Origin: Candidatus Heimdallarchaeota archaeon
GTDB taxonomy: Archaea; Asgardarchaeota; Heimdallarchaeia; Hodarchaeales; Hodarchaeaceae
Assembly (NCBI GenBank): GCA_011364965.1
Contig: RDOB01000004.1
Location: 180,369 to 244,368 of the forward strand
Length of the DNA stretch: 64,000 bases
Direction of reading: 5' to 3'
Under the pieces are notes generated by a model. That model was given only the letters and a program-made list of their open reading frames with translations. It was not told where the DNA came from and made no database searches. Below are positions 48,829-59,156 of this stretch, one piece after another (positions within the stretch are counted from its first letter, which is position 1; each line of letters opens with the position of its first letter). The position numbers were made by a program, and so were the translations under genes.

Positions 48829-49476
48829 TTATGGTGGGGGTGGAGGAAAGGTGGGGCGCATATAGGCCACCAGTGTTAGTATAATTAGCCATCCAACCCA
48901 TAAAATAAGGGTTTTAAATAGTTTTCTTTCTTTTAAAAGGGTTTATGGCAGTTTAAGATGCCAGATACCACACCAGTTGGCTAATCATAAGAAAATTAAC
49001 CAGTATTCAACTAATAAGTCCATCATAGAGATGTAAGGCATGGGTGTATCCAAGTTCAAGGATGGAAAAAGGAGTAGAACTATGATTACAAGGGTAAAAG
49101 TAGGAAGAAAACTTCCCAAATAAGGCAAAATTGAGCGCTGCTTGTGAGCGATTTTGATTTTCTGATGTGCTTTTATTGTGATATAAAGCCAGATTAATGG
49201 TCATATATTAAGATAGGAAAATAGAGGAGGTAAAGAGACAACTCATTAACTAAAAAGGGAATAGAATAAAGGAAAATATGTTAAAAATAACCAAAATTCC
49301 CAATTAACTAATATAGTTGAAATTTGATGCTCTAATTCCTTTGGTATTCTGATGCTTTTAAAAAGATAGGATGTATAACAAAGCAGATGGACTCCTATCC
49401 CGCTTAACAGGATAATTACCCATTTTAGTCCGAGTTTGATCCTCTTCCCAACAGGTCTTTCATTCTGCAATTTCAT
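48829..49476 (-). pseudogene. Decayed integral membrane protein gene
   Basis: Membrane-protein-like peptides in different minus-strand frames: MKLQNERPVGKRIKLGLKWVIILLSGIGVHLLC..., VNELSLYLLYFPILIYDH, HQKIKIAHKQRSILPYLGSFLPTFTLVIIVLLLFPSLN, LILWVGWLIILTLVAYMRPTFPPPPP*. Confidence 0.5.
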
Positions 49477-49546
49477 CGCCTCCAGCGTTAATTCCCAAAA
49501 GATTTTTGATACTAGTTGGTAGAGAGAGTATCAGAATATTTTAAAT

Positions 49547-49593
49547 ATACCATCTACAATACCATCACAATATATATTACAATACCATCTACA
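49547..49593. repeat. Four imperfect ~12-nt tandem units (consensus ATACCATCTACA)
   Basis: ATACCATCTACA / ATACCATCACA / ATATATATTACA / ATACCATCTACA. Confidence 0.7.
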
Positions 49594-49816
49594 AATAAGC
49601 CATATCAACCTTTAAATCAACCTTTTTAGTTTTCACACCAACTTTGAAGTCTAACCAACGAAATAGCTGCCCTTGACTTCCTATTGCTATAAAATAGAAT
49701 TTATTTTTTGGATGGCCTGTGAAAACAAAAGCATAAGCTTTTATAAATGTGAAAAGTAAGGATGATATTAGTGACTTAAACTACTCATAGGTCATACCCT
49801 GAGGTGAAAAATCAAA

Positions 49817-50059
49817 ATGCCGGCAGCTTTTGTATTAGTAAACGCTGAGATTGGATCAGAAGATGAAGTATTAGAAGATTTGAAGGGCACTAAAGGTGTC
49901 GTTGGCGCTTGGATTGTATATGGTGTTTATGACATTGTAGCTAAGATCGAAGCCGATACAATGGATGAACTCAAGGAGATCATCACCACAAATATTCGTG
50001 GGCTTGAAAATGTTCGCTCAACCTTGACTATGATCGTTGTTGAAGGAGCTACAGAGTAA
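49817..50059 (+). CDS. Stand-alone Lrp/AsnC ligand-binding (RAM) domain protein
   Basis: AFVLVNAEIGSEDEVLEDLKGTKGVVGAWIVYGVYDIVAKIEADTMDELKEIIT. Confidence 0.92.
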   Translation: MPAAFVLVNAEIGSEDEVLEDLKGTKGVVGAWIVYGVYDIVAKIEADTMDELKEIITTNIRGLENVRSTLTMIVVEGATE

Positions 50060-50233
50060 TATTCTTGGTTTATTTCTTCTAGCTGGATTCTACAGAGAGT
50101 TCTGACTCTATTAGGCCCAGACTTTATTTCTCCCTTTTTTCGTTTAACATATCAGGCTAACTTATTCCAGGTCCCAAATCTATAAATTCTATGGAGAAAA
50201 AAAGGATCTAATTCAATAATTAGAGGATTTTTT

Positions 50234-50938
50234 ATGAAACAAATAGTTGAAGGAATCTATTGGTTTCTAGGCCAAGGAATGGATAGCAACGTATATCTTA
50301 TTGAGTCTGATGGAGAGAGATTACTCATTGATTCAGGACTTTGTAGTATCGTTAATTTTGGGTATGGAGCCAATACTAGCAGTTTGGATGAGCTTGAGAG
50401 AATTATTACAGAAAAGATACTCAAACAGGTTTATCTAACACACGGACATATAGATCATGTTGGGGGAGTAATGGCTTTGCAATCAAAACATAATTTAGAG
50501 ATAACAACATTCGATAGTGAGGCAAATCAGTTAGAAAGAGGAAATTCTTCCTATATAGAACCTTTTACTCGCTCAAAATGCCAACCTATTCTAGTCAAAA
50601 CCCGAGTAAATCATGGAGATACAGTCAATGTAGGGAGGTATAACTTTCAGATTCTACATACTCCTGGTCATACCGAAGGATCCACCTCACTCTGGGAACC
50701 TGACGCACATATATTAGTAAGCGGAGATACAGTATTTCCTGAAGGTTCTTTTGGGAGAACTGACTTACCATCTGGAAATAGTAAACAATTATTAACTTCT
50801 TTGAAAAACCTCTCTAAACTTGAGGTCCATATCTTATTACCTGGACATATGCCACCAGTTATATCAGATTCGGGTTTTCCTATTACCTCAGTCAATAAAT
50901 CCTATCAGAACGCTAGGATCATGTTGTCTTATTATTGA
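50234..50938 (+). CDS. Metallo-beta-lactamase fold hydrolase
   Basis: THGHIDHVGG, LHTPGHTEGS, SGDTVF, LLPGHMPP. Confidence 0.94.
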   Translation: MKQIVEGIYWFLGQGMDSNVYLIESDGERLLIDSGLCSIVNFGYGANTSSLDELERIITEKILKQVYLTHGHIDHVGGVMALQSKHNLEITTFDSEANQLERGNSSYIEPFTRSKCQPILVKTRVNHGDTVNVGRYNFQILHTPGHTEGSTSLWEPDAHILVSGDTVFPEGSFGRTDLPSGNSKQLLTSLKNLSKLEVHILLPGHMPPVISDSGFPITSVNKSYQNARIMLSYY

Positions 50939-51430
50939 AATAACTTCATCACAGGTTTCATTTAATCGACAATCATTATTCTGAACCTCAAAAATCATAT
51001 TTTCTGGGAAAAACTCGATAGCATCGTAATACAGGATATTCATGATTTCTGCTTCAATATTTTCTTCAATTTTGTTTGTATTATAATTCCGTGCTTCTAA
51101 TCGCTTGCGCAAGTTAGGTATATGAGTACGCAAGATGATAATCAGCGATATATGTTTTGAAAGGGGAATTAAAGGCCCAACTAAACAGTTTCTGCTACTT
51201 AATTTTAATAAACCTTCTAGGTGAGGAATCAAGAGTTCCTCATCAATTATTACCGAGTCTCTAGTGATATCATAACCATAATAGAATCCTTGTTCTAATA
51301 CTTCAGTATTTATTTCCAGATAGTGCATTTTCAAGCGTTTTACGAGCTCTTTAGCCACTGTGGTTTTTCCAGTTCCGGGAATACCTGTAATATAAAGTGT
51401 AAAATCTGAAGTATTTTGCATAGGTTTCAC
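50888..51430 (-). CDS. Fap7/AK6 (hCINAP)-like adenylate kinase / ribosome biogenesis NTPase
   Basis: ITGIPGTGKTTVAKEL; short P-loop NMP kinase length; LRTHIPNLRKRLEARNYNTNKIEENIEAEI. Confidence 0.88.
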   Translation of the reverse strand: MKPMQNTSDFTLYITGIPGTGKTTVAKELVKRLKMHYLEINTEVLEQGFYYGYDITRDSVIIDEELLIPHLEGLLKLSSRNCLVGPLIPLSKHISLIIILRTHIPNLRKRLEARNYNTNKIEENIEAEIMNILYYDAIEFFPENMIFEVQNNDCRLNETCDEVISIIRQHDPSVLIGFID

Positions 51431-51518
51431 TAGTGACGAGTTAAATGATGATTTGAATTTCTAAGTCTTTAAAACTTTCTTTCCAATAGAAGCATTTGAA
51501 AGCATTTAAACAAGTAAT

Positions 51519-54014
51519 TTGGTCAGGGTTTTTATCGTGGGTGCAACGATTTCTATAATAGCAGAGAAACCATCTATTGCAAGATCAATAGTCCGTGCGT
51601 TCTCTATTACATTTAAATTAAAGTTCAAAGGCCACAAATCGAAATCTAGATTCAATTATGTCTATGAATCTGAAATTGACACACAAAAAATTGCTTTCAC
51701 TATTGAGAAAGACAAATATCGGTTGGGTAAGAGTGATGTTATTATCATTTCAAGTGTTACTGGTCATGTTCTTAATTTTGATTATCCCCCACCCTTTGAT
51801 AAAGAAACGAATTGGCAAAATTCTGATCCTTTGGATCTGATTGAGCTAGATCCAATTGAAGTGCCTATTCAGGAAAACATGATAGAACATATTCAGGATA
51901 TTGGCTATAAAACTGATGTAATCATCGTAGCTACGGATTGGGATGGGCATGGGGAAGCAATCGGACGCCAAATTGTAGAATTAATGACAAAAGTGAACAA
52001 GAAGATTCGTCATGGACGTATGCATTTCACTAGTACTAGCCCGAATGCTTTAAAGAACGCATTTGAGACTCAAACCAAGCTAAATTGGGATTGGATTAAA
52101 CAGGTTGATTCCTTAAGAAAACAGGATCTTCGAATGGGATCATCTCTTACTCGTTTTCTAACTGTTGGGATTCAGGATAAAGGAATTAGAAACCGAATTA
52201 TTTCTTATGGGCCTTGTCAAACTAGTGTTTTATGGTTAATTGCCAATCGTTATCAAGAAAATCAGGCTTTTCATCCCTCTAAATTCTGGAAAATGTCTAT
52301 TAAGTTGAATATATCTGATAATCCATTATTCTTGTACTGGAAAGGAAATCCTTCTGAAGATGAAGAAATTGTTGATTCTCTTATCAAAAAGATTGAAGAT
52401 AATCCTAAAGGAATAATTAGTGACTATAATGAGGAAAATGGATTTATTAAGAGGCCTATTCCTCTTGATACAGATACCCTTGAATCAGAATGTTCTCAGA
52501 TTTTTAGAATAAGTCCCAAATTAGTAGCTGATATTGCAGAGAAATTGTATAATAATGGATTTATCACATACCCTAGAACTGAGAGCTCTTATTATCTTGA
52601 GAAAGATTTAACAAAATTAACTGAAAAATTTCTTAATCATGAGGTATTTGGAAAGGTTGCTGAAGAATGTATTACATTAGGTGGGGTTAAAGATCCTTCT
52701 AAAGGGAGGTTTTCTAAAGACCATGAACCTATTAAGCCTGTAAAGGCGATTTCTCTTAGTGACGTTGAAAAAACCTTTTTCAAAACACCAAGAATTATCA
52801 CTAATGCTTGGAATATATATTCTTATATTGTTTGGCGATTTTTGGCAACAGTACACGTAAATGCGTCAATTGTGAACCAATATATTATGCTTAACGTAGT
52901 CTCGGAAGAATTCAATTCTGAAGGGAGGAAGATTATCGATCTAGGATTTTTTAAATTCTACCCATATAGAGAACTCAAGGTTGAAAGTATTCCTTACTTA
53001 AAGAAAGGTACTGAGCTGGTAGTTGAAGTCTTTAAGCATCATGGATATACCATCCCGCCTCCTCTTCTCTCTGAATCCGATCTAATTCGTGTGATGGCTG
53101 ACCTCAATCTCGGTACTGATGCTACGCGATCCACTCATATAGATACTGTTCAAAAGAGGAACTACACCTCAATTCAAGGTCCGAAACGAGTACTTGTACC
53201 CACAGCTTTGGGTTCAGCTTTATTTGAAGTATTAACCCAAAATGCAGAAGATCTTATTCTCCCTGAAATACGGGGAAAAGTAGAGGCCTGGACACAACAG
53301 ATTAGAGATCACGAGAAAACTCCTGAAGATGTCGACAAACTGGTTATTGAGTTAACTACGCGGGGACTTCAAAAACTAAAGAGTAATAGGGATGAGGTTT
53401 TCGACACACTTGTATCAAGCATTAAATCCATGACTGGAGTTGGAAATTATTACGGAAGATGTCCAGATTGTGAAGGAGAATTAGAATTACATCAAGGAAA
53501 AGAGGATTCAAGATTTCTAAAATGCACTAATCCATTATGTGATGCCAGCTTTCCACTTCCTAAGCGTGGCGCACTTTCTGTACTAGATCAGGAGTACCAT
53601 TGCCGAATATGCGCAAGCTCAACTCTCTTGGTTCAATCAAAAAGAGTTTATTGGTTTCTTTGTCCAGTGTGTTGGACACGAGAAGGAACAAAAGAAACAC
53701 CTTGGTTTTGTAGTGATTGCAATAGATCTGAATGCCCATTATCTGGATCTTGGAAACCCAGTACTTCCATTTGTAATCTTGGTGAATGTCCAGATTGTAA
53801 AGGGCCATTAACTCTTAATTATGAAGAAGAAAATACCCAAATCTTCTGTCAAAGTTGTAAACGAACTTGGAGAAGCCCTAATATTCGCCAAGGAGGATCA
53901 ATTACTCCTTCTATTGAGTGTTCAACCTGTGGCCGAAAAACATTGTCCGTTATCAAGCGAGGAAAAAAACCTTATCGACTTTGCGTATTTTGTTCTGTTT
54001 TTTTCTTTGATTAA
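51519..54014 (+). CDS. Type IA DNA topoisomerase with multiple C-terminal zinc ribbons
   Basis: IIAEKPSIARSI TOPRIM start, active-site region GFITYPRTES, DLNLGTDATRSTHIDTVQKRNY, at least five C-terminal Cys clusters; start could be GTG 51537. Confidence 0.92.
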   Translation: MVRVFIVGATISIIAEKPSIARSIVRAFSITFKLKFKGHKSKSRFNYVYESEIDTQKIAFTIEKDKYRLGKSDVIIISSVTGHVLNFDYPPPFDKETNWQNSDPLDLIELDPIEVPIQENMIEHIQDIGYKTDVIIVATDWDGHGEAIGRQIVELMTKVNKKIRHGRMHFTSTSPNALKNAFETQTKLNWDWIKQVDSLRKQDLRMGSSLTRFLTVGIQDKGIRNRIISYGPCQTSVLWLIANRYQENQAFHPSKFWKMSIKLNISDNPLFLYWKGNPSEDEEIVDSLIKKIEDNPKGIISDYNEENGFIKRPIPLDTDTLESECSQIFRISPKLVADIAEKLYNNGFITYPRTESSYYLEKDLTKLTEKFLNHEVFGKVAEECITLGGVKDPSKGRFSKDHEPIKPVKAISLSDVEKTFFKTPRIITNAWNIYSYIVWRFLATVHVNASIVNQYIMLNVVSEEFNSEGRKIIDLGFFKFYPYRELKVESIPYLKKGTELVVEVFKHHGYTIPPPLLSESDLIRVMADLNLGTDATRSTHIDTVQKRNYTSIQGPKRVLVPTALGSALFEVLTQNAEDLILPEIRGKVEAWTQQIRDHEKTPEDVDKLVIELTTRGLQKLKSNRDEVFDTLVSSIKSMTGVGNYYGRCPDCEGELELHQGKEDSRFLKCTNPLCDASFPLPKRGALSVLDQEYHCRICASSTLLVQSKRVYWFLCPVCWTREGTKETPWFCSDCNRSECPLSGSWKPSTSICNLGECPDCKGPLTLNYEEENTQIFCQSCKRTWRSPNIRQGGSITPSIECSTCGRKTLSVIKRGKKPYRLCVFCSVFFFD

Positions 54015-54176
54015 TCCAAAAAAATAGAGTTATGTATAAGAGAGGGTGGTACTTATGATTCTCAAGCTTTTTTAATGCGAATAGTCAACTTAATACCCAA
54101 AATTCATATAAGTTATTACGAATAGTATAAAACGTTAAGATTAGCTTATGCTAACTATTGTGTTCTCATTGTCTTT

Positions 54177-56510
54177 TTGGTTATTTACTCGGTGAAAAAA
54201 GTGAGTGTGCAGAATAAACTAGGTAAAGACCCTGCTCCAAGTGCAGTACGCTACCTAGTATTAACTAGTGGCTTTACATCTTTATTAATGGCCATATCCT
54301 TCATTCCTGTTGTTCTTGGGACAAGTACCTTAAGTACAGAAGAATTAGATTTCTATCAAAATGCTATTCCTGCATTCTTCTTAATTTCTCTCTTCACTTT
54401 TGTTGAATGGTTTTTTTTAAGACGATCTCGCAAAATAACAGGTCCATATGGCTTTGCGATAGTTCTTGAAATTTTGAAGACCCTTTTATTTAACTTTGGA
54501 TCCATTCAATATACTGAAAGTGTCCCAAACGCTTCTTCATCATCATTCTTCTTGTTGCAGATCACTTCTTATGCTATTTTATTCTCGTTAGTATTAACTA
54601 AGGTTGCGAGAACCCAAATTGATCAAATTGCTCGACATGATTTAAGCAGGCAAGCATTAAACTTGCTTCCAACCTTTCTTGTCTTAGCTCTATTTTTAGG
54701 AACGTATGTTACAGAAATTACTGGATTAGGAATACCTCGACAAAGAAATACTTTTCCTGAAGAATATGAGCAGAAGGATATTAACTGGGATATGTTCAAC
54801 ACTCCTACTTGGGATGCAACTTATTTATTAGAAAATCTTCTTGATCAATTTACAGCAGGTCTTAGTGCACCTGATATACCCCTCTTTTATGTCACAAGTG
54901 GTCAAAATCCGAATCCGTTTGCTTACTGGAGGTTAGGAAGTTTAGAATTATATAAATACACTGGAAAAGCCCCTTATTCTACTGATTGGGATCCTACTGA
55001 TTCAACAAAGAGAGTTCTTACTCCTTACCAAACTGGTACTCCTTATTCTGAACCTTTACCAGAAGATTTACGAACAGCTCAATTTAATGTTCGTGTACCC
55101 TTAAACTATGAAGATTCGATTGCTGAAATCACTATTCATCCGAATTTTCCGAATTATTTGCCAGTAACTTGGAACGGGATGTACGGTTCCTATGTTGATA
55201 CAGATTCTTTTGCACTTAAAAGCGATGAAATGTCAACTGCACCATTCAGTGGTACAAACATCGCTACAACGACAAAAGAAACGAGAGAGGTTTTTCCAAA
55301 TGCTTTCGCATCTGATCTTCTGGGAGTGGATGCCAATATTCGGGTAAGTCAGACATCAAATACTTCTGGAACCTTACAATACACTGTTGATTATCAATTC
55401 CCTCAATATTCTGCAGCTGCAACTTTCTCATTAAATCGAACAGACAATGATTACCGGCAATGTGTGGATTCAGCAACTTGGTCTGCAATCAAGTCCATTT
55501 ACCTTCAATTACCAAATAAAACTGGTCAGCTTCCAAATCCATGTACGGTCTGGGGAGTGACTGGGATTGCGAATGATAATAATGATTACAGCGTTTGGGC
55601 TCCTTCTGTTTATGGAAATGCAACAGCCTGGAATGATCCCTCTCAAGATGTATTTGGTCAAGCTTTTGCCAACATGATGCAATTTCAAACACTGGGAGTA
55701 GAATTTGACCAAGAAATGTGGCTAGGGCAACAAGTTGGAGTTATGGATCATCCAGCAGAATATGAAGATTATAATGAATGGTTCTTCAGGCGAGGTGAGG
55801 GAACCTTGAAAGGTGTGTCTCTTCACTTTGCATCTTCTTACACAACAATTTGCCGTTTGCAGGGTATTCCTAGTAGAGTGGTAATTGGGTATGCAGGGGG
55901 AAATGATAGTTATTTCCCGTATAATATGATTTCATCCCGGTATTTACATGCGTGGTCGGAAGTCCTCATACCTGTTAAAGCGTATTATGATCCAGTTACT
56001 GACGATTTTGTACCTAACCATGTAGAATGGATTCCTTTTGACCCTCTTGTACCTCTTCCTGTTACTTTCATCCGAGGTGATTATGACCTTGAATCAGAGG
56101 GATTTGCACAAGCTTATCTAGAAGAACAACTCAATCCAGGATCAGTGCTGAGGCGTTGTGTTGTGAATAATAGCGCATTTGGAGAAGGCGCAACTATTAC
56201 TAATAATACTCGGATAAATGTCTCCGTCCGACTTATCTCCGTTATTCCTCCGGATCTTTGGATACCTATTCAGGGACAACAAATATCTTTTTATGTTGGA
56301 ACAGATGCTGAGAACATAACAGGAAATATATGGGAAACAGGTACATGGATTGGAAATGTTTCTACAAATTCAAGAGGAATTGCAACGCTTAATATGACAG
56401 TAAATGTCTTTCAGCTGGGGATACGTCCTGTAAAATTTTGGGCTGTTACAACGTATGCTGGACAGGTAAAATTAGCAGAATCCCTTACATATAATTTGAG
56501 TCTATTTTAA
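54177..56510 (+). CDS. Membrane-anchored transglutaminase-like protein
   Basis: N-terminal TM helices; LHFASSYTTICRLQGIPSRVVIGYAGG ... RYLHAWSEVLIP ... HVEWIPFDP transglutaminase-like Cys/His/Asp pattern; C-terminal Ig-like region. Confidence 0.88.
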   Translation: MVIYSVKKVSVQNKLGKDPAPSAVRYLVLTSGFTSLLMAISFIPVVLGTSTLSTEELDFYQNAIPAFFLISLFTFVEWFFLRRSRKITGPYGFAIVLEILKTLLFNFGSIQYTESVPNASSSSFFLLQITSYAILFSLVLTKVARTQIDQIARHDLSRQALNLLPTFLVLALFLGTYVTEITGLGIPRQRNTFPEEYEQKDINWDMFNTPTWDATYLLENLLDQFTAGLSAPDIPLFYVTSGQNPNPFAYWRLGSLELYKYTGKAPYSTDWDPTDSTKRVLTPYQTGTPYSEPLPEDLRTAQFNVRVPLNYEDSIAEITIHPNFPNYLPVTWNGMYGSYVDTDSFALKSDEMSTAPFSGTNIATTTKETREVFPNAFASDLLGVDANIRVSQTSNTSGTLQYTVDYQFPQYSAAATFSLNRTDNDYRQCVDSATWSAIKSIYLQLPNKTGQLPNPCTVWGVTGIANDNNDYSVWAPSVYGNATAWNDPSQDVFGQAFANMMQFQTLGVEFDQEMWLGQQVGVMDHPAEYEDYNEWFFRRGEGTLKGVSLHFASSYTTICRLQGIPSRVVIGYAGGNDSYFPYNMISSRYLHAWSEVLIPVKAYYDPVTDDFVPNHVEWIPFDPLVPLPVTFIRGDYDLESEGFAQAYLEEQLNPGSVLRRCVVNNSAFGEGATITNNTRINVSVRLISVIPPDLWIPIQGQQISFYVGTDAENITGNIWETGTWIGNVSTNSRGIATLNMTVNVFQLGIRPVKFWAVTTYAGQVKLAESLTYNLSLF

Positions 56511-56845
56511 GGGGAGACTCCGTCTCCCATTCAATGAAATCTTCTCTCATCTGAAATGTATAAGCTAATAAATAGCATGGTTAACCTAATTTTTCTTTCA
56601 ATTCTGCTTCAAAGGTCTTTCTCGTCCGAAATCTCACACAAAATGCCCTCTCTTAAGATAATTAACATATGACTCATCTCGTTCAAAATTTTTCCAAAAA
56701 CTCAATAAAAATTGGGTGACAGAATTGAAGTCATAGATATAAAAGGAAAATTAAAGTGACTTTTTCACCAAATACTCAATTAATACTTCGTTTAAAATGC
56801 TGTACGATAACGAATTGAGTGTAAAAATCGGAGTATGAAGAAATA

Positions 56846-57163
56846 ATGTCAAAAGATAAAATTTATGGATATGGGATTTTTATTGTAACGATTATCTTCT
56901 TGATTCTATACACAATTTATTTGCCTATTCAACAATACTTTGGTGCTGAACTAGCAGATTTAATTTCATTATTGAATCCTTTGAAAGTTACTCCAATGGA
57001 TGCAGTATTATGGCCTGTTTACCTTGCTACACTTATGATAGGTTTCATAATTGCTTGGATTGGGATAACTATGGCAACAACTCCTCCTCCAGAGCCAATT
57101 GACTTAGATGATTTAAATCTTGATGAAGAAGATCTAGATGATGACAAGGATGACGATGATTAA
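56846..57163 (+). CDS. Small membrane protein with strongly acidic C-terminal tail
   Basis: Two TM segments; PIDLDDLNLDEEDLDDDKDDDD tail. Confidence 0.6.
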   Translation: MSKDKIYGYGIFIVTIIFLILYTIYLPIQQYFGAELADLISLLNPLKVTPMDAVLWPVYLATLMIGFIIAWIGITMATTPPPEPIDLDDLNLDEEDLDDDKDDDD

Positions 57164-57210
57164 ATTGTCATGAGTAAAACTTTTACTCATTCTTCTTTTT
57201 ATTATTTTAT

Positions 57211-58230
57211 CTATAATCTAGGGTCGGGAATCCCTATTAAGTTATCAAGAAAGTTGGGATAGTAAATAGCTAAGAAGAATAATATCCCAATTATTGTTCC
57301 AGCCAAAATTATTTGTTTATCGAGAAATATTCTTTCAGCTCTTCTACTAGTTGCACTGTCGCTTGATACTAGAAATAAATATCTGAATATAATGAAAGAA
57401 AATAAAGGTAAGGCTAGTACAATAAAAACAGTCTCATATTTATGTCTCTCGACAAGGTAAATGAACACCGCGATGAGTTCAATAGCTGCAATCGTTGCTA
57501 AACTTTGATTTAATAACTCAGAGGAGTACATCTGAAAGACTTCTTTATGCAGATGTGCATTTTCACCCAAAACAGCTAAGTCGCCCTTTCTTTTAGCTAT
57601 AGATAGAAGCATTGCAGTAGTAAAACAGAGTATTATCAACCATGGAGAGACAGAAACATTTATCAGAACAGCTCCAGCGATTGCTCTCCAAACATAATTT
57701 ACTGAGATTGCAATAATATCCGCAAATACGATTTTTTTCAATAATAATGAGTAAACCTGACTAGTAACGAATAAACCTCCTAAAACAAGGAAGAAAGCGG
57801 TTTTGGAAGGAATAGTAATATTTGCAACCTCTAATATATCGCTAGTATAGTTGAGAAAATAAATTTCTGTGGTATTAATAGGAATAAGAAAAGTAAGCAA
57901 TATTACGCTAATAAACAAGAAGAAGGCTAATAATAATGCCTCAATTATAGATATTTTCCCGGAAGGCAGTGGACGTGTTTTTTTTTCTGGATGAAGTTTA
58001 TCCCTCTCTATATCTCTTAAATCGTTGATGAAATAATTCAAAGATGAAACAAGGCATAATATTATGAATGCGACAATGATTGGTAGCCAGAGATCCATCC
58101 TTAACATATTTTTCGAGAAAAACAATCCAAAAAAAACTAATACATTTTTATAATATTGATGAGGCCTCATAAGAGAAATTATAGCCTTTACGCGAGTAGT
58201 TAAAGTATAATCAAGTGATTCTGAGTCCAT
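57211..58230 (-). CDS. UbiA-family prenyltransferase
   Basis: RPHQYYKNVLVFFGLFFSK, NYFINDLRDIERDKLHPEKKTRPLPSG, similar to decaprenyl-phosphate phosphoribosyltransferase subgroup. Confidence 0.88.
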   Translation of the reverse strand: MDSESLDYTLTTRVKAIISLMRPHQYYKNVLVFFGLFFSKNMLRMDLWLPIIVAFIILCLVSSLNYFINDLRDIERDKLHPEKKTRPLPSGKISIIEALLLAFFLFISVILLTFLIPINTTEIYFLNYTSDILEVANITIPSKTAFFLVLGGLFVTSQVYSLLLKKIVFADIIAISVNYVWRAIAGAVLINVSVSPWLIILCFTTAMLLSIAKRKGDLAVLGENAHLHKEVFQMYSSELLNQSLATIAAIELIAVFIYLVERHKYETVFIVLALPLFSFIIFRYLFLVSSDSATSRRAERIFLDKQIILAGTIIGILFFLAIYYPNFLDNLIGIPDPRL

Positions 58231-58269
58231 TGAAAATCTTCATCCTTTGAAGTAATATAATTTAATGAC

Positions 58270-58650
58270 TTAGGAATTAAATTTCAACATTTCAAATAAT
58301 ACAATTCCAGGATCTAAATCGTCACCAATAGCGGCAAGAGTATTATTTAAATCCATTCTCAAAGCAACAAGATACCTGTTAGCTTTCCCTTCCTTAGCCA
58401 CTAATCCGCGATTATTTTTTAGGACCATTTCATATATTTCATCATTTGCCAGTCTTATAGGCATAGCTATGTCGGATTGAATAACAGCGAGTAAATTGGA
58501 TTTGATCAACGCATTCAGAAGGGTTTCACTACCAAGAGAGTCAATAACACATTGATCTTGCCCAAAATGAATTAAAGCGGTTAAATGAAGCTCATCTTGC
58601 ATAGCTTTCAGAGGATATGACTTTTTATGAGTCATTATTATCAAGGTCAT
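58270..58650 (-). CDS. Hypothetical protein
   Basis: 126 aa complete ORF between UbiA gene and divergent membrane protein; no family recognised. Confidence 0.45.
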   Translation of the reverse strand: MTLIIMTHKKSYPLKAMQDELHLTALIHFGQDQCVIDSLGSETLLNALIKSNLLAVIQSDIAMPIRLANDEIYEMVLKNNRGLVAKEGKANRYLVALRMDLNNTLAAIGDDLDPGIVLFEMLKFNS

Positions 58651-58739
58651 GTTATTTAAAAATCAAATAAGAAATTTTGTATATGATGACATTGGTTTAG
58701 AATTTATTTTGAAACCAATTTATTAGGATCTGATCTTGA

Positions 58740-59156
58740 TTGGATAGAATTACAGGTTTTCAGCTATTTGAGTTAATCGCTATTCCTATTACAATTTTAG
58801 CAAGTGTATTATTTATGTTCGTAATTGGAGCCAGTTTTATTGGAGATAACTTTTGGAATATAATGGGATTTCCAACCATAATAGGGACATTATTTAGCTT
58901 ATTTATCCTTGTGATATTAGTACAAAAAGGTCAGATAAAGAAATTCTCTCAGATTGAGACGATTTTCCGTCTACTAGCAATAGGGGGAGGAGGATTGCTA
59001 ATCCCTGTCATTTTCTTACAACTAAATGGAAGGCTTGATGGATTTCTATTAATTTCAATATTAGCTTTGGTATTTAGTATAATCGGAGGACTCATGGCCT
59101 TAATTAGCCTTCGATTTCTTTGGCAAATCTATTTCATTCAGCAGTCTTCAGAATAA
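58740..59156 (+). CDS. Four-helix membrane protein, TTG start
   Basis: 138 aa, four hydrophobic segments. Confidence 0.5.
   Translation: MDRITGFQLFELIAIPITILASVLFMFVIGASFIGDNFWNIMGFPTIIGTLFSLFILVILVQKGQIKKFSQIETIFRLLAIGGGGLLIPVIFLQLNGRLDGFLLISILALVFSIIGGLMALISLRFLWQIYFIQQSSE

Noticed and set aside
50888-50938. 51-bp overlap of the MBL-fold and Fap7-like genes as a possible regulatory antisense element
   Set aside because: Simple convergent overlap of two well-supported genes; nothing beyond the overlap supports regulation.
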